From contig CAKRZX010000004.1 in NCBI GenBank assembly GCA_934434555.1, forward strand, positions 1 through 64,000: 64,000 bases of DNA, given 5' to 3'. A model generated the notes under the pieces. It saw only the letters and a program-made list of their open reading frames with translations. It was not told the DNA's origin and did no database searches. The translations under genes and the position numbers were made by a program. The DNA comes from an uncultured Clostridia bacterium. GTDB lineage: Bacteria; Bacillota; Clostridia; Christensenellales; QALW01. This document shows, one piece after another, positions 34,407 through 42,859 of the stretch (position 1 is its first letter; the number at the start of each line of letters is the position of its first letter).

Positions 34407-36107
34407 CTACTTCCCCTCATACCTTACAACACTGTCGATGTCATATCCTTTAAGCAGTTCGCGGCCGTTAAGCCCCGCAAGCTCAACAAGGAATATAAGT
34501 TTTACAACCTTGCCGCCAAGTTCTTCTACAAGTTCCACCGCCGCTTTCATTGTGCCGCCGGTAGCGATAAGGTCGTCGATAAGCACGATTCTCTGACCGG
34601 GCTTTATGGCGTCTTTGTGGATTTCTATTTCGGCTGTGCCGTATTCCAGGTCATATTTTTTGGAAACCGTTTCGCGGGGAAGTTTGCCCTTTTTGCGGAT
34701 AAGCAGAAACGGCTTTTTAAGTTTGTATGCAAGGGGCGCGCCGAAAATGAACCCGCGGGATTCGGCGCCGGCAATGGCGTCAAACTCAACGCCGTCAAGT
34801 TTTTTGGCAAGTTCGTCTATGGCAAGCTGCAAGCCGTCGGCGTCCTGTAAAACGCCCGTAATATCGCGGAAAATGATTCCCTTTTCGGGGAAATCGGGTA
34901 TCGATATAATATAGTCCTTAACTTCTTTTTTCATGTTTTTAACTCCTTCGTCCCGCACTGCGGATAAATTTATTTTTGTGTCATAAGGTCCAAGACCCAA
35001 CTGTTCGGGAAGCCTGTAATCGGGCAGATTATCCCGCTTTGTGAATACCTCGCGCACCGCTTGCAGATACTTAAATCCGCCCGCAAGGTGCGGCGCAATA
35101 TAGTGTCCCTCGCCCCATTCGTTCCAGTTATCAAGCATAATGAAGCGTCTGCCAAGTGCGTTTTCGGGCAGAGAGTCGGCTAACGATTTCACTTTTTCAA
35201 GCAAAATACGCCAATTATCAGGTGTAAGCTTCCACCGTATCATACCGATGTCCCTCATTCTTTTTTCGCTGCCCCTGTTCCACGGGTACGGGTCCCATGA
35301 CTGTGAACAGGTCATTATTGCCATGTTCGGGTCAAAATCAATATGGCTTTGCATAAGCGAAATCTGGGTGTCGATTGCCTCTTCCTGTGTCGGCAGATTA
35401 ACATTTGTGTGCCAGCAGTAAGAGAAAATAGCATCGTAGCCCGAATCCTTATACTTCTGCATAACGGAAAAATCGTCATAACGGTACTCAACCTGAAAAA
35501 TTATGCCGTCAAAGCCGTAATCCTTAATCTTTTCGCGGCACTTTTCAAGCGCCGTGCGTACTTTGTCCTCGCCGCCCATATACTCGGCAACGCGGAAAGA
35601 ATAATCGTAAACAAAAAGCACGGGCTTGTTGTCGATTTTAAGATAGTTCGGGCGTGAAAAATATTTTTCCGCCCAAAACGGCAGCAGATTTTCAATTAAA
35701 TCATTTTCGCCGTCGGCGGGAGCGGCATTGTCGCACTCCCACATAATGGCAAAATCCATCATTTCGCCGTAGCGTGACGAAAACAGTGCATCAAGTTGGT
35801 GTGCCAAACTGGGAGCGTTATCGCCCGTCATAGGCTTGCCGAAAGTTGCCCAGCCACGGTACCAGCAGTAAACAAAGCAGTTTATGCCGTGCTCCCGCGC
35901 CCACTTGACCTGCCAGTCGCTTACTTCCGGGTCAGCCTCGTCGTAATAGCCGATTATCGGCGTGCGTTCGGGGAAATCAACAATTTTTTCAAACCCCGAA
36001 TATCCGTTTTCATGTGTTTTCCATCCCGGGTAATAGTGGCAGGCAACATAATAGTCGCTTGACACAGGTTCGGGAACAGGTACGTATGATGCAAATTTTT
36101 TTGCCAT
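34407..36107 (-). CDS. apt: GH99-like (WbsX-type) domain fused in frame to adenine phosphoribosyltransferase
   Basis: One open frame of 566 codons. Residues 1-391 are a glycosyltransferase-WbsX/GH99-like TIM-barrel protein (YYVACHYYPGW, YYDEADPEVSDWQVKWAREHGINCFVYCWY, LDNWNEWGEGHYI). Residues 392-566 are a complete adenine phosphoribosyltransferase (IPDFPEKGIIFRDIT; PRPP loop VLIDDLIATGGTMKAAVEL). An internal ATG at 34934 has AAGGAG 8 bases before it, so a free 175-residue Apt (34407-34934) is very likely also made. No stop codon separates the two parts. Confidence 0.85.
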   Translation of the reverse strand: MAKKFASYVPVPEPVSSDYYVACHYYPGWKTHENGYSGFEKIVDFPERTPIIGYYDEADPEVSDWQVKWAREHGINCFVYCWYRGWATFGKPMTGDNAPSLAHQLDALFSSRYGEMMDFAIMWECDNAAPADGENDLIENLLPFWAEKYFSRPNYLKIDNKPVLFVYDYSFRVAEYMGGEDKVRTALEKCREKIKDYGFDGIIFQVEYRYDDFSVMQKYKDSGYDAIFSYCWHTNVNLPTQEEAIDTQISLMQSHIDFDPNMAIMTCSQSWDPYPWNRGSEKRMRDIGMIRWKLTPDNWRILLEKVKSLADSLPENALGRRFIMLDNWNEWGEGHYIAPHLAGGFKYLQAVREVFTKRDNLPDYRLPEQLGLGPYDTKINLSAVRDEGVKNMKKEVKDYIISIPDFPEKGIIFRDITGVLQDADGLQLAIDELAKKLDGVEFDAIAGAESRGFIFGAPLAYKLKKPFLLIRKKGKLPRETVSKKYDLEYGTAEIEIHKDAIKPGQRIVLIDDLIATGGTMKAAVELVEELGGKVVKLIFLVELAGLNGRELLKGYDIDSVVRYEGK

Positions 36108-36137
36108 AAACTCACCTCAATATAAAGTCACCCATTA

Positions 36138-36166
36138 ATTTTACCACAATAACATATTTATTTCAA
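36138..36166 (-). promoter_or_regulatory. Promoter of the GH99-apt gene
   Basis: TTGAAA, 17 bp, TAAAAT on the minus strand. Confidence 0.65.
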
Positions 36167-36259
36167 GCACAAAATCTTAATTCATATAAATTTCTGCCGC
36201 TTGACGGAATCGGGGTTTTAGAGTACTATATTTGACAGAAACTCTTTGAGGTGACGGCT

Positions 36260-37441
36260 TTGATAGGAAAAAACGCTCTTATTGCTATGGAAAAACTTGA
36301 AAAAGCGGGTTACGAAGCATATGCCGTGGGCGGTTGTGTGCGTGATAAACTGCTCGGTATTGCCCCCGAGGACTGGGATATTGCCACAAGCGCACTGCCG
36401 GAAGAAACCGTAAACTGCTTTTCGGGCTGCAAAATGCACACCAACGGGCTGAAACACGGCACCGTGGGCGTGATTATCTGCGGCGCGATGACGGAAATAA
36501 CCACATACCGCATTGACGGAGAGTACTCCGACCGCCGCCACCCCGAAAGCGTTGAATTTACGCCCTCGCTTATAAAGGATTTGGCGCGGCGGGACTTTAC
36601 CGTGAACGCAATGGCAATGGACAAAAACGAAAACATAGTTGACCCGTTTAACGGCAGAGAGGATTTGGAAAAGAAGATAATCCGCTGTGTGGGCGACCCT
36701 GACAAGCGTTTTTCCGAGGACGCATTGAGGATTATGCGGGGCTTGCGTTTTGCCTCTGCCGAGGGCTTCACCTTGGAAGAAAACACTCTTAAAAGCGCAA
36801 ACAATCTTGCGGGAAATCTTAAAGGCATAGCGGTGGAGAGAATCTTTTCGGAACTGAAAAAAATGTTTTTGAAACCGAACGCCGCCGTAATTATGGAAAA
36901 AACGCTTCCCGTTTTTGAAAATATCATTCCCACCCTTAATGTAACGCAGGAAGAATGGAATCAGGTTTGCAAAAGGGTAAGCAACACCGAAAGCCTTGAA
37001 ATCAGGCTTTATTGCACGCTTGAACACTCGTGCATAAATAAGGAGTTGACCCGATTAAAGGCAGAAAGCACAATAAAAAAGAAGATAAACGCACTGCTTG
37101 AATTAAAAGACGTGCCGTTAAAGCGCAGCCGTGGGTATTTACAAAAACTTATGTGCGCATACGGCAGAGAAAACGTTCTGCTTTTGTGTGAACTGAAACA
37201 GACCGAGGGCAGAGATGAGGTGCTTGACGGCCTTGCTTTGCGGGCGGCGTCGGGCTGCACGTCGGTAAAGGAACTTGACATAAGCGGCGAAGAAGTGCGC
37301 AAGGCGGGTTTTTACAAATATAAAATAAAAGATACCCTGCAACGGCTGCTTATTGCCGTTGTTGAAGGCAAGTGCAAAAACGAAAATGCGGCTTTGTGCG
37401 AATACTTAAAAAAAATCAGAATGCGCTCTTTCAGGCAATAA
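36260..37441 (+). CDS. cca: CCA tRNA nucleotidyltransferase / poly(A) polymerase family
   Basis: A 393-residue class II nucleotidyltransferase (YAVGGCVRDKLLG, metal-binding EDWDIATSA, RRDFTVNAMA, DPDKRFSEDALRIMRGLRFA). It adds or repairs the CCA end of tRNAs. The C-terminal half is helical and diverged. TTG 36260 is chosen because GAGGTG lies 6 bases before it; a GTG at 36251 overlaps that SD and is less likely. Confidence 0.9.
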   Translation: MIGKNALIAMEKLEKAGYEAYAVGGCVRDKLLGIAPEDWDIATSALPEETVNCFSGCKMHTNGLKHGTVGVIICGAMTEITTYRIDGEYSDRRHPESVEFTPSLIKDLARRDFTVNAMAMDKNENIVDPFNGREDLEKKIIRCVGDPDKRFSEDALRIMRGLRFASAEGFTLEENTLKSANNLAGNLKGIAVERIFSELKKMFLKPNAAVIMEKTLPVFENIIPTLNVTQEEWNQVCKRVSNTESLEIRLYCTLEHSCINKELTRLKAESTIKKKINALLELKDVPLKRSRGYLQKLMCAYGRENVLLLCELKQTEGRDEVLDGLALRAASGCTSVKELDISGEEVRKAGFYKYKIKDTLQRLLIAVVEGKCKNENAALCEYLKKIRMRSFRQ

Positions 37442-37472
37442 AAAATCGGCACGGATTAAACCGTGCCGATTT
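37437..37472. terminator. Bidirectional terminator
   Basis: A 12-bp perfect stem (AAATCGGCACGG) between convergent genes. Confidence 0.9.
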
Positions 37473-37477
37473 CGTGT

Positions 37478-38128
37478 TTATTTTCTTACAAGTGTTATCG
37501 GGTACGTAAGCGCGTCTTCATTGTCGCTCTGCCCCACCGCACCGGTAATAATCAGTGTGTTTTTATCGTTAAATTCATACGTTTCGTAAATATCCGTGTC
37601 GGGTACCGTGCCGGTTTCAAAGGTATAAAGTTTACCCTTTTGTGCCTTGTAATTTCCCGAATCGTTTACGTCTTCAAACTCTTTTTTGATATCGTCTTTG
37701 TTTACGCTTTCCTTTACTATCTCTTCAAGGCTCGTTCCGATAACTTTCAGCGCGCCGTCAATTCCGCCGAAATTTTCAACGTTCATACCCTGTTCGGCGA
37801 ATAAATCGGTAAAATATGCGGTAAATCCGTCCTTTACCACTGCGGCAAAATTGTCGCAAAGGATGTCAACCGACGCTTCATCAATTTCAATTTTATACGA
37901 GCCGTTCTTATCGAACGTAAAGTTAAGTGAAATTGTAAGATTGTCGGACTTAAAGTATTTTGCCAACTCTTCATCGTTGTCAAGAATGCTTTGATTCATT
38001 TCATCGGAAACATCAATTTGTGCCGACCACTCACCGACAAATTTGTTGTTTTCGCTGCAACCGGTAAACGAAAGAATCATCGTTATTGCAATCAGCAGGC
38101 TTAAAAAAATCGATAACGTTTTTTTCAT
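37478..38128 (-). CDS. Putative lipoprotein
   Basis: A 216-residue protein with a signal peptide and lipobox (ILSFTGCSEN). The mature part is acidic and lacks motifs I recognise; the start of the mature region (FVGEWSAQIDVSD) and later strands (YKIEIDE, TYEFNDKNTLIITG) look like a small lipocalin-like beta protein. ATG 38128 has GGGAGAG before it; an upstream ATG at 38155 does not. Confidence 0.7.
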   Translation of the reverse strand: MKKTLSIFLSLLIAITMILSFTGCSENNKFVGEWSAQIDVSDEMNQSILDNDEELAKYFKSDNLTISLNFTFDKNGSYKIEIDEASVDILCDNFAAVVKDGFTAYFTDLFAEQGMNVENFGGIDGALKVIGTSLEEIVKESVNKDDIKKEFEDVNDSGNYKAQKGKLYTFETGTVPDTDIYETYEFNDKNTLIITGAVGQSDNEDALTYPITLVRK

Positions 38129-38198
38129 AATATCTCTCCCGTATTTTATTCCCATAGATTATATACCAATAACCGCAATAAGTCAATGGATAAAAACT

Positions 38199-38423
38199 CT
38201 AACAGGTTCCGCAGGTGTTGTTAAAAAGCGAGTTATTACCCGAAAAAAGAAGCGCAAGCAGCAGGAAAAAGAACAGAAGTTCATTGTTTCCCAAAAAAGA
38301 GTTTGCGCAGTTCCCGCCCGAAAGCGCACACAGGGCAAGGAAGAAAAACAGAAGATTTGACGGGTCAAAAAGATTGTTATTACAATTATCGCAGGTATTT
38401 GAATTATTGCAGCCGCAAGCCAT
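38199..38423 (-). CDS. Short Cys/Asn-rich membrane peptide
   Basis: A 74-residue peptide with Cys/Asn-rich ends (ACGCNNSNTCDNCNNN, NNTCGTC) and two hydrophobic stretches (LLFFFLALCAL and LLFFFLLLALLF). Each half repeats an LLFFFLxLxxL-SG-N pattern, suggesting internal duplication. SD AAGGAG is 10 bases before the ATG. The layout resembles the peptide at 22648-22866. Function unknown. Confidence 0.7.
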   Translation of the reverse strand: MACGCNNSNTCDNCNNNLFDPSNLLFFFLALCALSGGNCANSFLGNNELLFFFLLLALLFSGNNSLFNNTCGTC

Positions 38424-38484
38424 AGATTATCCACTCCTTAATTAAGTTTACGGTTAAATCTATGCCGCGGGAACAAAAATAATG

Positions 38485-39069
38485 TCAGAAAAACACGCCG
38501 GTAATAAAGATTTCTATACCGATTCCTATAAGAATGACGCCGCCTAAGATTGTTGCTCTGCCCGCAAGGCGCTCGCCGAATTTCTTACCCAGAATAACGG
38601 CAAAGGAACAGACAATAAACGTTACTGTTGCAATGATAAGGCTTGCCGTAAGCGCGGTAATCCAGTTATATTCGGCTATGGTAAAACCCACCGAAAGCGC
38701 GTCGATACTCGTTGCCACGCCCTGAACGAGAAGTCCGCCGAAAGTAAGCGTCTTTGCGGGAACTTCGTCTTTGTTCCTGTTCTTTATTCCCTCAAAGAGC
38801 ATTTTCCCGCCGATAAAGCCGAGCAGTGCAAGCGCGATCCACGGTATAAACTTTTCAAATGCCTTGAAATACTCAACAATCGTATGCACGCACACCCAGC
38901 CGAGCATAGGCATAAGTGCCTGAAAGAACCCGAACGTTCCCGAAATCAGGAACAGTTTGCGCTTTTTCATATGCACTTCGTTAAGCCCGTTGGCAAGCGA
39001 AACCGAAAACGCGTCCATGGCAAGCCCCAGACCCAAAAGCGCCTGCTGAACGATAAATCCGAATCCCAT
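38485..39069 (-). CDS. mntP: Manganese efflux pump MntP
   Basis: A 194-residue, six-helix exporter of the MntP (DUF204) family with paired acidic motifs (GLAMDAFSVSLANGL in helix 1 region, TSIDALSVGF in the second repeat) and GGKMLFEG. It expels Mn(II). The SD is GAGGTGG. Expression is probably set by the Mn riboswitch and attenuator upstream, independent evidence for the manganese role. Confidence 0.95.
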   Translation of the reverse strand: MGFGFIVQQALLGLGLAMDAFSVSLANGLNEVHMKKRKLFLISGTFGFFQALMPMLGWVCVHTIVEYFKAFEKFIPWIALALLGFIGGKMLFEGIKNRNKDEVPAKTLTFGGLLVQGVATSIDALSVGFTIAEYNWITALTASLIIATVTFIVCSFAVILGKKFGERLAGRATILGGVILIGIGIEIFITGVFF

Positions 39070-39083
39070 AAATCCACCTCAAA

Positions 39084-39115
39084 TAAAAAAATTGTTCCAA
39101 GCGTAAACTTGGAAC
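39084..39115 (-). terminator. Attenuator terminator of the mntP leader
   Basis: Stem GTTCCAAG/CTTGGAAC then a T-rich run, between the riboswitch and mntP. Confidence 0.85.
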
Positions 39116-39154
39116 ACAAATATATTTCTATATATGTAAAGACCCAAGAATACC

Positions 39155-39250
39155 TTAAAAAGTTACTCTGAGTCTCGCAATTTGAAGCAAGCCAGGCGTT
39201 TGCCGGAATGTTGACTTGCTACGCATTTTTCGCGCTTGCTACTCCCTCAA
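39155..39250 (-). ncRNA. yybP-ykoY manganese riboswitch
   Basis: The minus strand holds the conserved blocks in order: GGGAGTAGC, GTCAACA, CCTGGC and GCGAGACT. These match the yybP-ykoY aptamer that binds Mn(II). An intrinsic terminator lies between it and mntP, so Mn binding likely prevents termination. Confidence 0.85.
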
Positions 39251-39263
39251 TATAAACAGCCGT

Positions 39264-39292
39264 ATTATACCGCCGCCGCATCGTTTTGTCAA
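39264..39292 (-). promoter_or_regulatory. Promoter of the mntP leader
   Basis: TTGACA, 17 bp, TATAAT: consensus at both boxes. Confidence 0.9.
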
Positions 39293-39326
39293 ACAAAAAA
39301 TCCGCCCGAAAAAGAGCGGATTTATC

Positions 39327-40505
39327 CTATTCTTTATACACTTTTATTATGCGGTCCATTGCCTCGCGGGTGTTCTCATTTGTTGAAAATGCGGTAAGGC
39401 GAATAAAGCCCTCGCCGCAAGCGCCGAATCCCGCGCCGGGAGTGCATACAACGTTGACTCTGTCAAGCAATTCGTCAAAGAAATCCCACGATTTTTTACT
39501 GTCGGGGCATTTTACCCATACGTATGGTGAATTCTTGCCGCCGGTATACCACCAGCCCAGCGTATCCATAGTGCCGGTCATAATTTCAGCGTTAGCCTTA
39601 TAGTAATCAATGCTTTCGCGAACCTGTTTCAGCCCTTCTTTCGAAAAAACCGCCGCCGCGCCCGCCTGTGTGATATATGAAACGCCGTTGAACTTCGTTG
39701 CCTGTCTGCGCAGCCACATAGCGCCCATGTTCTGTCCGTCACGTTCAAGCTCTTTCGGAATAACGGTATAACCGCACCTTATGCCCGTAAATCCCGCCGT
39801 TTTTGAAAGAGAACAAAGTTCTATTGCACAGGTGCGCGCGCCGTCAATCTCAAAAATGCTTCTCGGTAAATCTCCTGAAACAAAGGACTCATATGCGGCG
39901 TCAAAAAGAATAACCGAGCCGTTTTTGTTGGCGTAGTCAACCCACGCTTTAAGTTGCTCTTTTGAATAAACCGCGCCCGTGGGATTGTTGGGCGAACAGA
40001 TATATATTATATCGTATGAAGTGTTTTCTTCCGGCATGGGCAAAAATCCGTTTTCCTGTGTTGCGGGAGCAAAGGAAATCTTTCTGCCGTCCATAACGTT
40101 GGTGTCAAGATACACGGGATATACCGGGTCGGGGATAAGCACGGTGTTATCCTTTGAAAAGATATCCAGAATATTTCCCACGTCGCTCTTTGCGCCGTCG
40201 GAAACATATATTTCGTCAGGCCCTACCGTAACGCCGTTTTGCTTATAGTAATTCTTTATCGCCTCGCGCACAAACTCATATCCCTCATAAGGACCGTAGC
40301 CGCGGAAGCCCTCAAACGTAGCCATTTCGTCAACCGCCCTGTGCATTGCCGAAATAACCGCGGGACAAAGGGGACGTGTAACGTCGCCTATGCTCATTTT
40401 TATCACATTTTTGTCCGGGTGATTCTTCTGATATTCCGCCTGCTTGTTTGCAACCGTTGCAAACAGGTAGTTTTCCGAAAGGTTAAGGTAATTTTTATTT
40501 ATCAT
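39327..40505 (-). CDS. dapL: LL-diaminopimelate aminotransferase
   Basis: A 392-residue PLP-dependent class I/II aminotransferase that converts tetrahydrodipicolinate directly to LL-diaminopimelate. The PLP lysine is in SLSKTAGFTGIRCGY (about 235); other family segments are NYLFATVANKQAEYQ, EGFRGYGPYEGYEF and YICSPNNPTGAVY. DapL replaces the DapD/C/E steps, fitting Clostridia. It starts 3 bases after dapF. Confidence 0.95.
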   Translation of the reverse strand: MINKNYLNLSENYLFATVANKQAEYQKNHPDKNVIKMSIGDVTRPLCPAVISAMHRAVDEMATFEGFRGYGPYEGYEFVREAIKNYYKQNGVTVGPDEIYVSDGAKSDVGNILDIFSKDNTVLIPDPVYPVYLDTNVMDGRKISFAPATQENGFLPMPEENTSYDIIYICSPNNPTGAVYSKEQLKAWVDYANKNGSVILFDAAYESFVSGDLPRSIFEIDGARTCAIELCSLSKTAGFTGIRCGYTVIPKELERDGQNMGAMWLRRQATKFNGVSYITQAGAAAVFSKEGLKQVRESIDYYKANAEIMTGTMDTLGWWYTGGKNSPYVWVKCPDSKKSWDFFDELLDRVNVVCTPGAGFGACGEGFIRLTAFSTNENTREAMDRIIKVYKE

Positions 40506-40508
40506 TTT

Positions 40509-41348
40509 TTATTCCTCCGTTAATTCTCCGTCAAATACAAATTCCGCCGGACCGCGCATAATGACGGTATCGGAATAAGTTATATATAAGTCGCCGCCCA
40601 AAAGGTGAACGCAAACTTCGGTGGTTTTATCGCAAAAGCCGTTTTCGCAGGCGGCAACCACCGCCGCACAGGCGCCCGTTCCGCAGGCAAGAGTTTCGCC
40701 GCTGCCCCGCTCCCACACGCGCATATCAAGTTCGGTTTTGCTTAAAACGTTTATGAATTCAATATTCGCCCTGTCGGGGAACGACGGGTGATTTTCAAGA
40801 GGTCTGCCCAGTTTTTCAACGTCAATTTCCTTTACGGGCGTTTTTGTAAAAATTACGCCGTGAGGATTGCCCATTGACACCGCCGTTACATTAAACACGC
40901 CGTTTTCCGTTTCAAAAGGTGCGTTTATAACGGGCGAAACATCACTTATAACGGGAACGTCCTTTGCGTCAAGCACGGGCGCACCCATATCCACCGAAAC
41001 GGTTTTCACTTTGCCGTTTTCGGTAAAAACTTTTATTTTCTTTATCCCCGCAAGGGTTTCAAGCGTGAACTCTTTTTTATCAGTCAGCCCGCGGTCAAAA
41101 ACGTATTTTGCAATACATCTTGTGCCGTTGCCGCACATTTTGCCCTCGCTGCCGTCGGCATTAAACATACGCATTCTGAAATCGGCAACATCGGATTTCA
41201 TAATAAGTATAATGCCGTCGCCGCCCACTCCTTTGTGACGGTCGGAAAGCTTAACCGCAAGTTTTTCAGGCTCGGGCAATTTGTGTTCTGTACAGTCAAA
41301 ATAGATATAGTCATTGCCTATGCCGTGCATTTTGGTAAATTTAAGCAT
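40509..41348 (-). CDS. dapF: Diaminopimelate epimerase
   Basis: A 279-residue epimerase making meso-DAP from LL-DAP for peptidoglycan and lysine. The two catalytic cysteines are in MCGNGTRC (about 73) and ACGTGACAA (about 219). It is the next pathway step after DapL and is in the same operon. Confidence 0.97.
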   Translation of the reverse strand: MLKFTKMHGIGNDYIYFDCTEHKLPEPEKLAVKLSDRHKGVGGDGIILIMKSDVADFRMRMFNADGSEGKMCGNGTRCIAKYVFDRGLTDKKEFTLETLAGIKKIKVFTENGKVKTVSVDMGAPVLDAKDVPVISDVSPVINAPFETENGVFNVTAVSMGNPHGVIFTKTPVKEIDVEKLGRPLENHPSFPDRANIEFINVLSKTELDMRVWERGSGETLACGTGACAAVVAACENGFCDKTTEVCVHLLGGDLYITYSDTVIMRGPAEFVFDGELTEE

Positions 41349-41415
41349 ACTGTTTACTCCTTAAAGTCTGTATTTATATTATATAATATCAGGTGATGTT
41401 TGTATAGCGAAAAAT

Positions 41416-41607
41416 TTATAAAAAGTCGTGCCCGTCTTTTTCCGTATCACGTGCCATACGTACAAGCCGCAGATAGTTTTTCTTTTTTGTTTCCATATTG
41501 AATATGGCATACTCAATATCTTCCTTTGTAACGGCGTTGTTGAACAGGTTTTCTGCCTGCTGCCAGCTTCTGTACGCCTCTTCAATCTGATACTCTATAT
41601 TTTCCAT
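41416..41607 (-). CDS. DUF2508-like small protein
   Basis: A 63-residue, charged, helical protein resembling DUF2508/YaaL (AYRSWQQAENLFNNA...AIFNMETKKKNYLRLVRMA). Function unknown. Its SD (GGAGGG) is part of the right arm of the terminator hairpin that ends the upstream yhaM-like gene. Confidence 0.65.
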   Translation of the reverse strand: MENIEYQIEEAYRSWQQAENLFNNAVTKEDIEYAIFNMETKKKNYLRLVRMARDTEKDGHDFL

Positions 41608-41648
41608 AAAAAAATCCCTCCGCGGAAATTCTATGCGCAGAGGGAAAA
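41608..41648 (-). terminator. Terminator overlapping the SD of the next gene
   Basis: On the minus strand CCCTC...GCGC pairs with GCGG...GAGGG and is followed by T7 that runs into the ATG at 41607. Confidence 0.65.
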
Positions 41649-41653
41649 TTTTA

Positions 41654-42619
41654 TTATTCGTCGGATTCCTCCGATTCTTTTTTATAAAGCCTGCGGTTGT
41701 TAAGCAGCCACTGCTTGTCTGAAAATCCGCCCTCGTTCACTTCGGCAAGCGCCTTGCGGAAATCGTACATACGGGCGTCAATCATATCAAGATAATGAAG
41801 CATTTCCGCCTCGGGGAACATGGGCCGCTTAACCGCACCGAATTCGGGTTCGTAGTGGTGGGAAATAAGCATATGCTGCAACAGCACAATTGTTTCTTCC
41901 CTTGCGTTTACCGCGCGCCCCGCTTCACCGATAATAAGAGGTCCTTGTATAACATGCCCCAACAGCAGTCCTTTGCGGGTATAATCTGAAACAAGCCCCA
42001 GATCCGACGCATTCATTTCCTCGGTTTTTTCAATATCGTGCAGGATTACGCCCGCATAAAGCCAGTCGGGGTCAAGTTCGGTGTAAATTTTGCACATTGC
42101 CTCGGCGGAAGCAAGCATTGTGGTTGTATGGTAGAGAAGCCCGCACCGCACCGAATGGTGGTTGCTTTGCGCCGCCGGATAATACATCAGTTTGTCGTAA
42201 AGTTCGCTTACAACATAATTTACTATATCCTTGATATCGGTTTTATGAATCTTGTCTATATAACTTTCAAGGATATTCATCATTTCCTCGCCGCTTTTGG
42301 GCGCAGATGGAACAAAGTCGTTTATCGAAACCGGGTCGTCGCTGTTGGCAATGCGTATTTTTTCCACTTTAAGTTGTAAAAGCGTCTGCCATGCAACAAC
42401 GGTTGCACGTATCTTTACAAGGATATTCGGTTTATATCCCGAAAACTGCTCTTCGTTGTAATTCCAAACTTTTGCGTTCATCTCGCTGTGCGCATCCGAC
42501 ACGGTAAGGTCAACGTAATTCTTGCCCGTCTGTCCCGTTTTTACGCTGAACGAGCGCACAAGTACAAACCCTTCAAACGCATCGCCGGCTTTTAATTCAC
42601 TTAATTTTTTCTGTTCCAT
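41654..42619 (-). CDS. yhaM: YhaM-family 3'-5' exoribonuclease
   Basis: A 321-residue protein with an N-terminal OB-fold (about 10-95) and an HD metal-dependent domain (HHSVRCGLLYHTTTMLASAEAM, VILHDIEKTEEM, LISHHYEPEFGA). YhaM degrades RNA, and single-stranded DNA, from the 3' end. The length and domain order match the Bacillus enzyme. Confidence 0.9.
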   Translation of the reverse strand: MEQKKLSELKAGDAFEGFVLVRSFSVKTGQTGKNYVDLTVSDAHSEMNAKVWNYNEEQFSGYKPNILVKIRATVVAWQTLLQLKVEKIRIANSDDPVSINDFVPSAPKSGEEMMNILESYIDKIHKTDIKDIVNYVVSELYDKLMYYPAAQSNHHSVRCGLLYHTTTMLASAEAMCKIYTELDPDWLYAGVILHDIEKTEEMNASDLGLVSDYTRKGLLLGHVIQGPLIIGEAGRAVNAREETIVLLQHMLISHHYEPEFGAVKRPMFPEAEMLHYLDMIDARMYDFRKALAEVNEGGFSDKQWLLNNRRLYKKESEESDE

Positions 42620-42706
42620 AATTATCTCTCCGAGAATACTCTTTTGTATGATTGTACCACAAAACGGGAAAAATATAAAGCAGTAATTTTTAAGGAGTTG
42701 ATTTTT

Positions 42707-42835
42707 TTGAAGTCAAAGAAGAAAAAAGCCGAAAAATTGTGGCACGGCGATAAAATCCCCTCAGATGTCGAGGGTTCGTACACGGGCATAGGCGAAAAAG
42801 GACAGCCGCCCGTGCAGGACGCTGACGACCTGTAA
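42707..42835 (+). CDS. 42-residue hydrophilic microprotein
   Basis: A TTG start with AAGGAG 9 bases before it gives a 42-residue basic-to-acidic peptide (MKSKKKKAEKLWHGDKIPSDVEGSYTG..., ending VQDADDL). The lysine-rich head and PSDV.GSYTG / QDADDL elements look like a conserved small protein of Clostridia rather than chance coding. Function unknown. Confidence 0.55.
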   Translation: MKSKKKKAEKLWHGDKIPSDVEGSYTGIGEKGQPPVQDADDL

Positions 42836-42859
42836 GGCGGCTGTACAGGGTTATAAAAC

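Noticed and set aside
36218..37027. Long minus-strand open frame (269 codons)
   Set aside because: It is antisense to cca, whose motifs are clear, and its translation is low-complexity His/Phe/Arg-rich shadow sequence.
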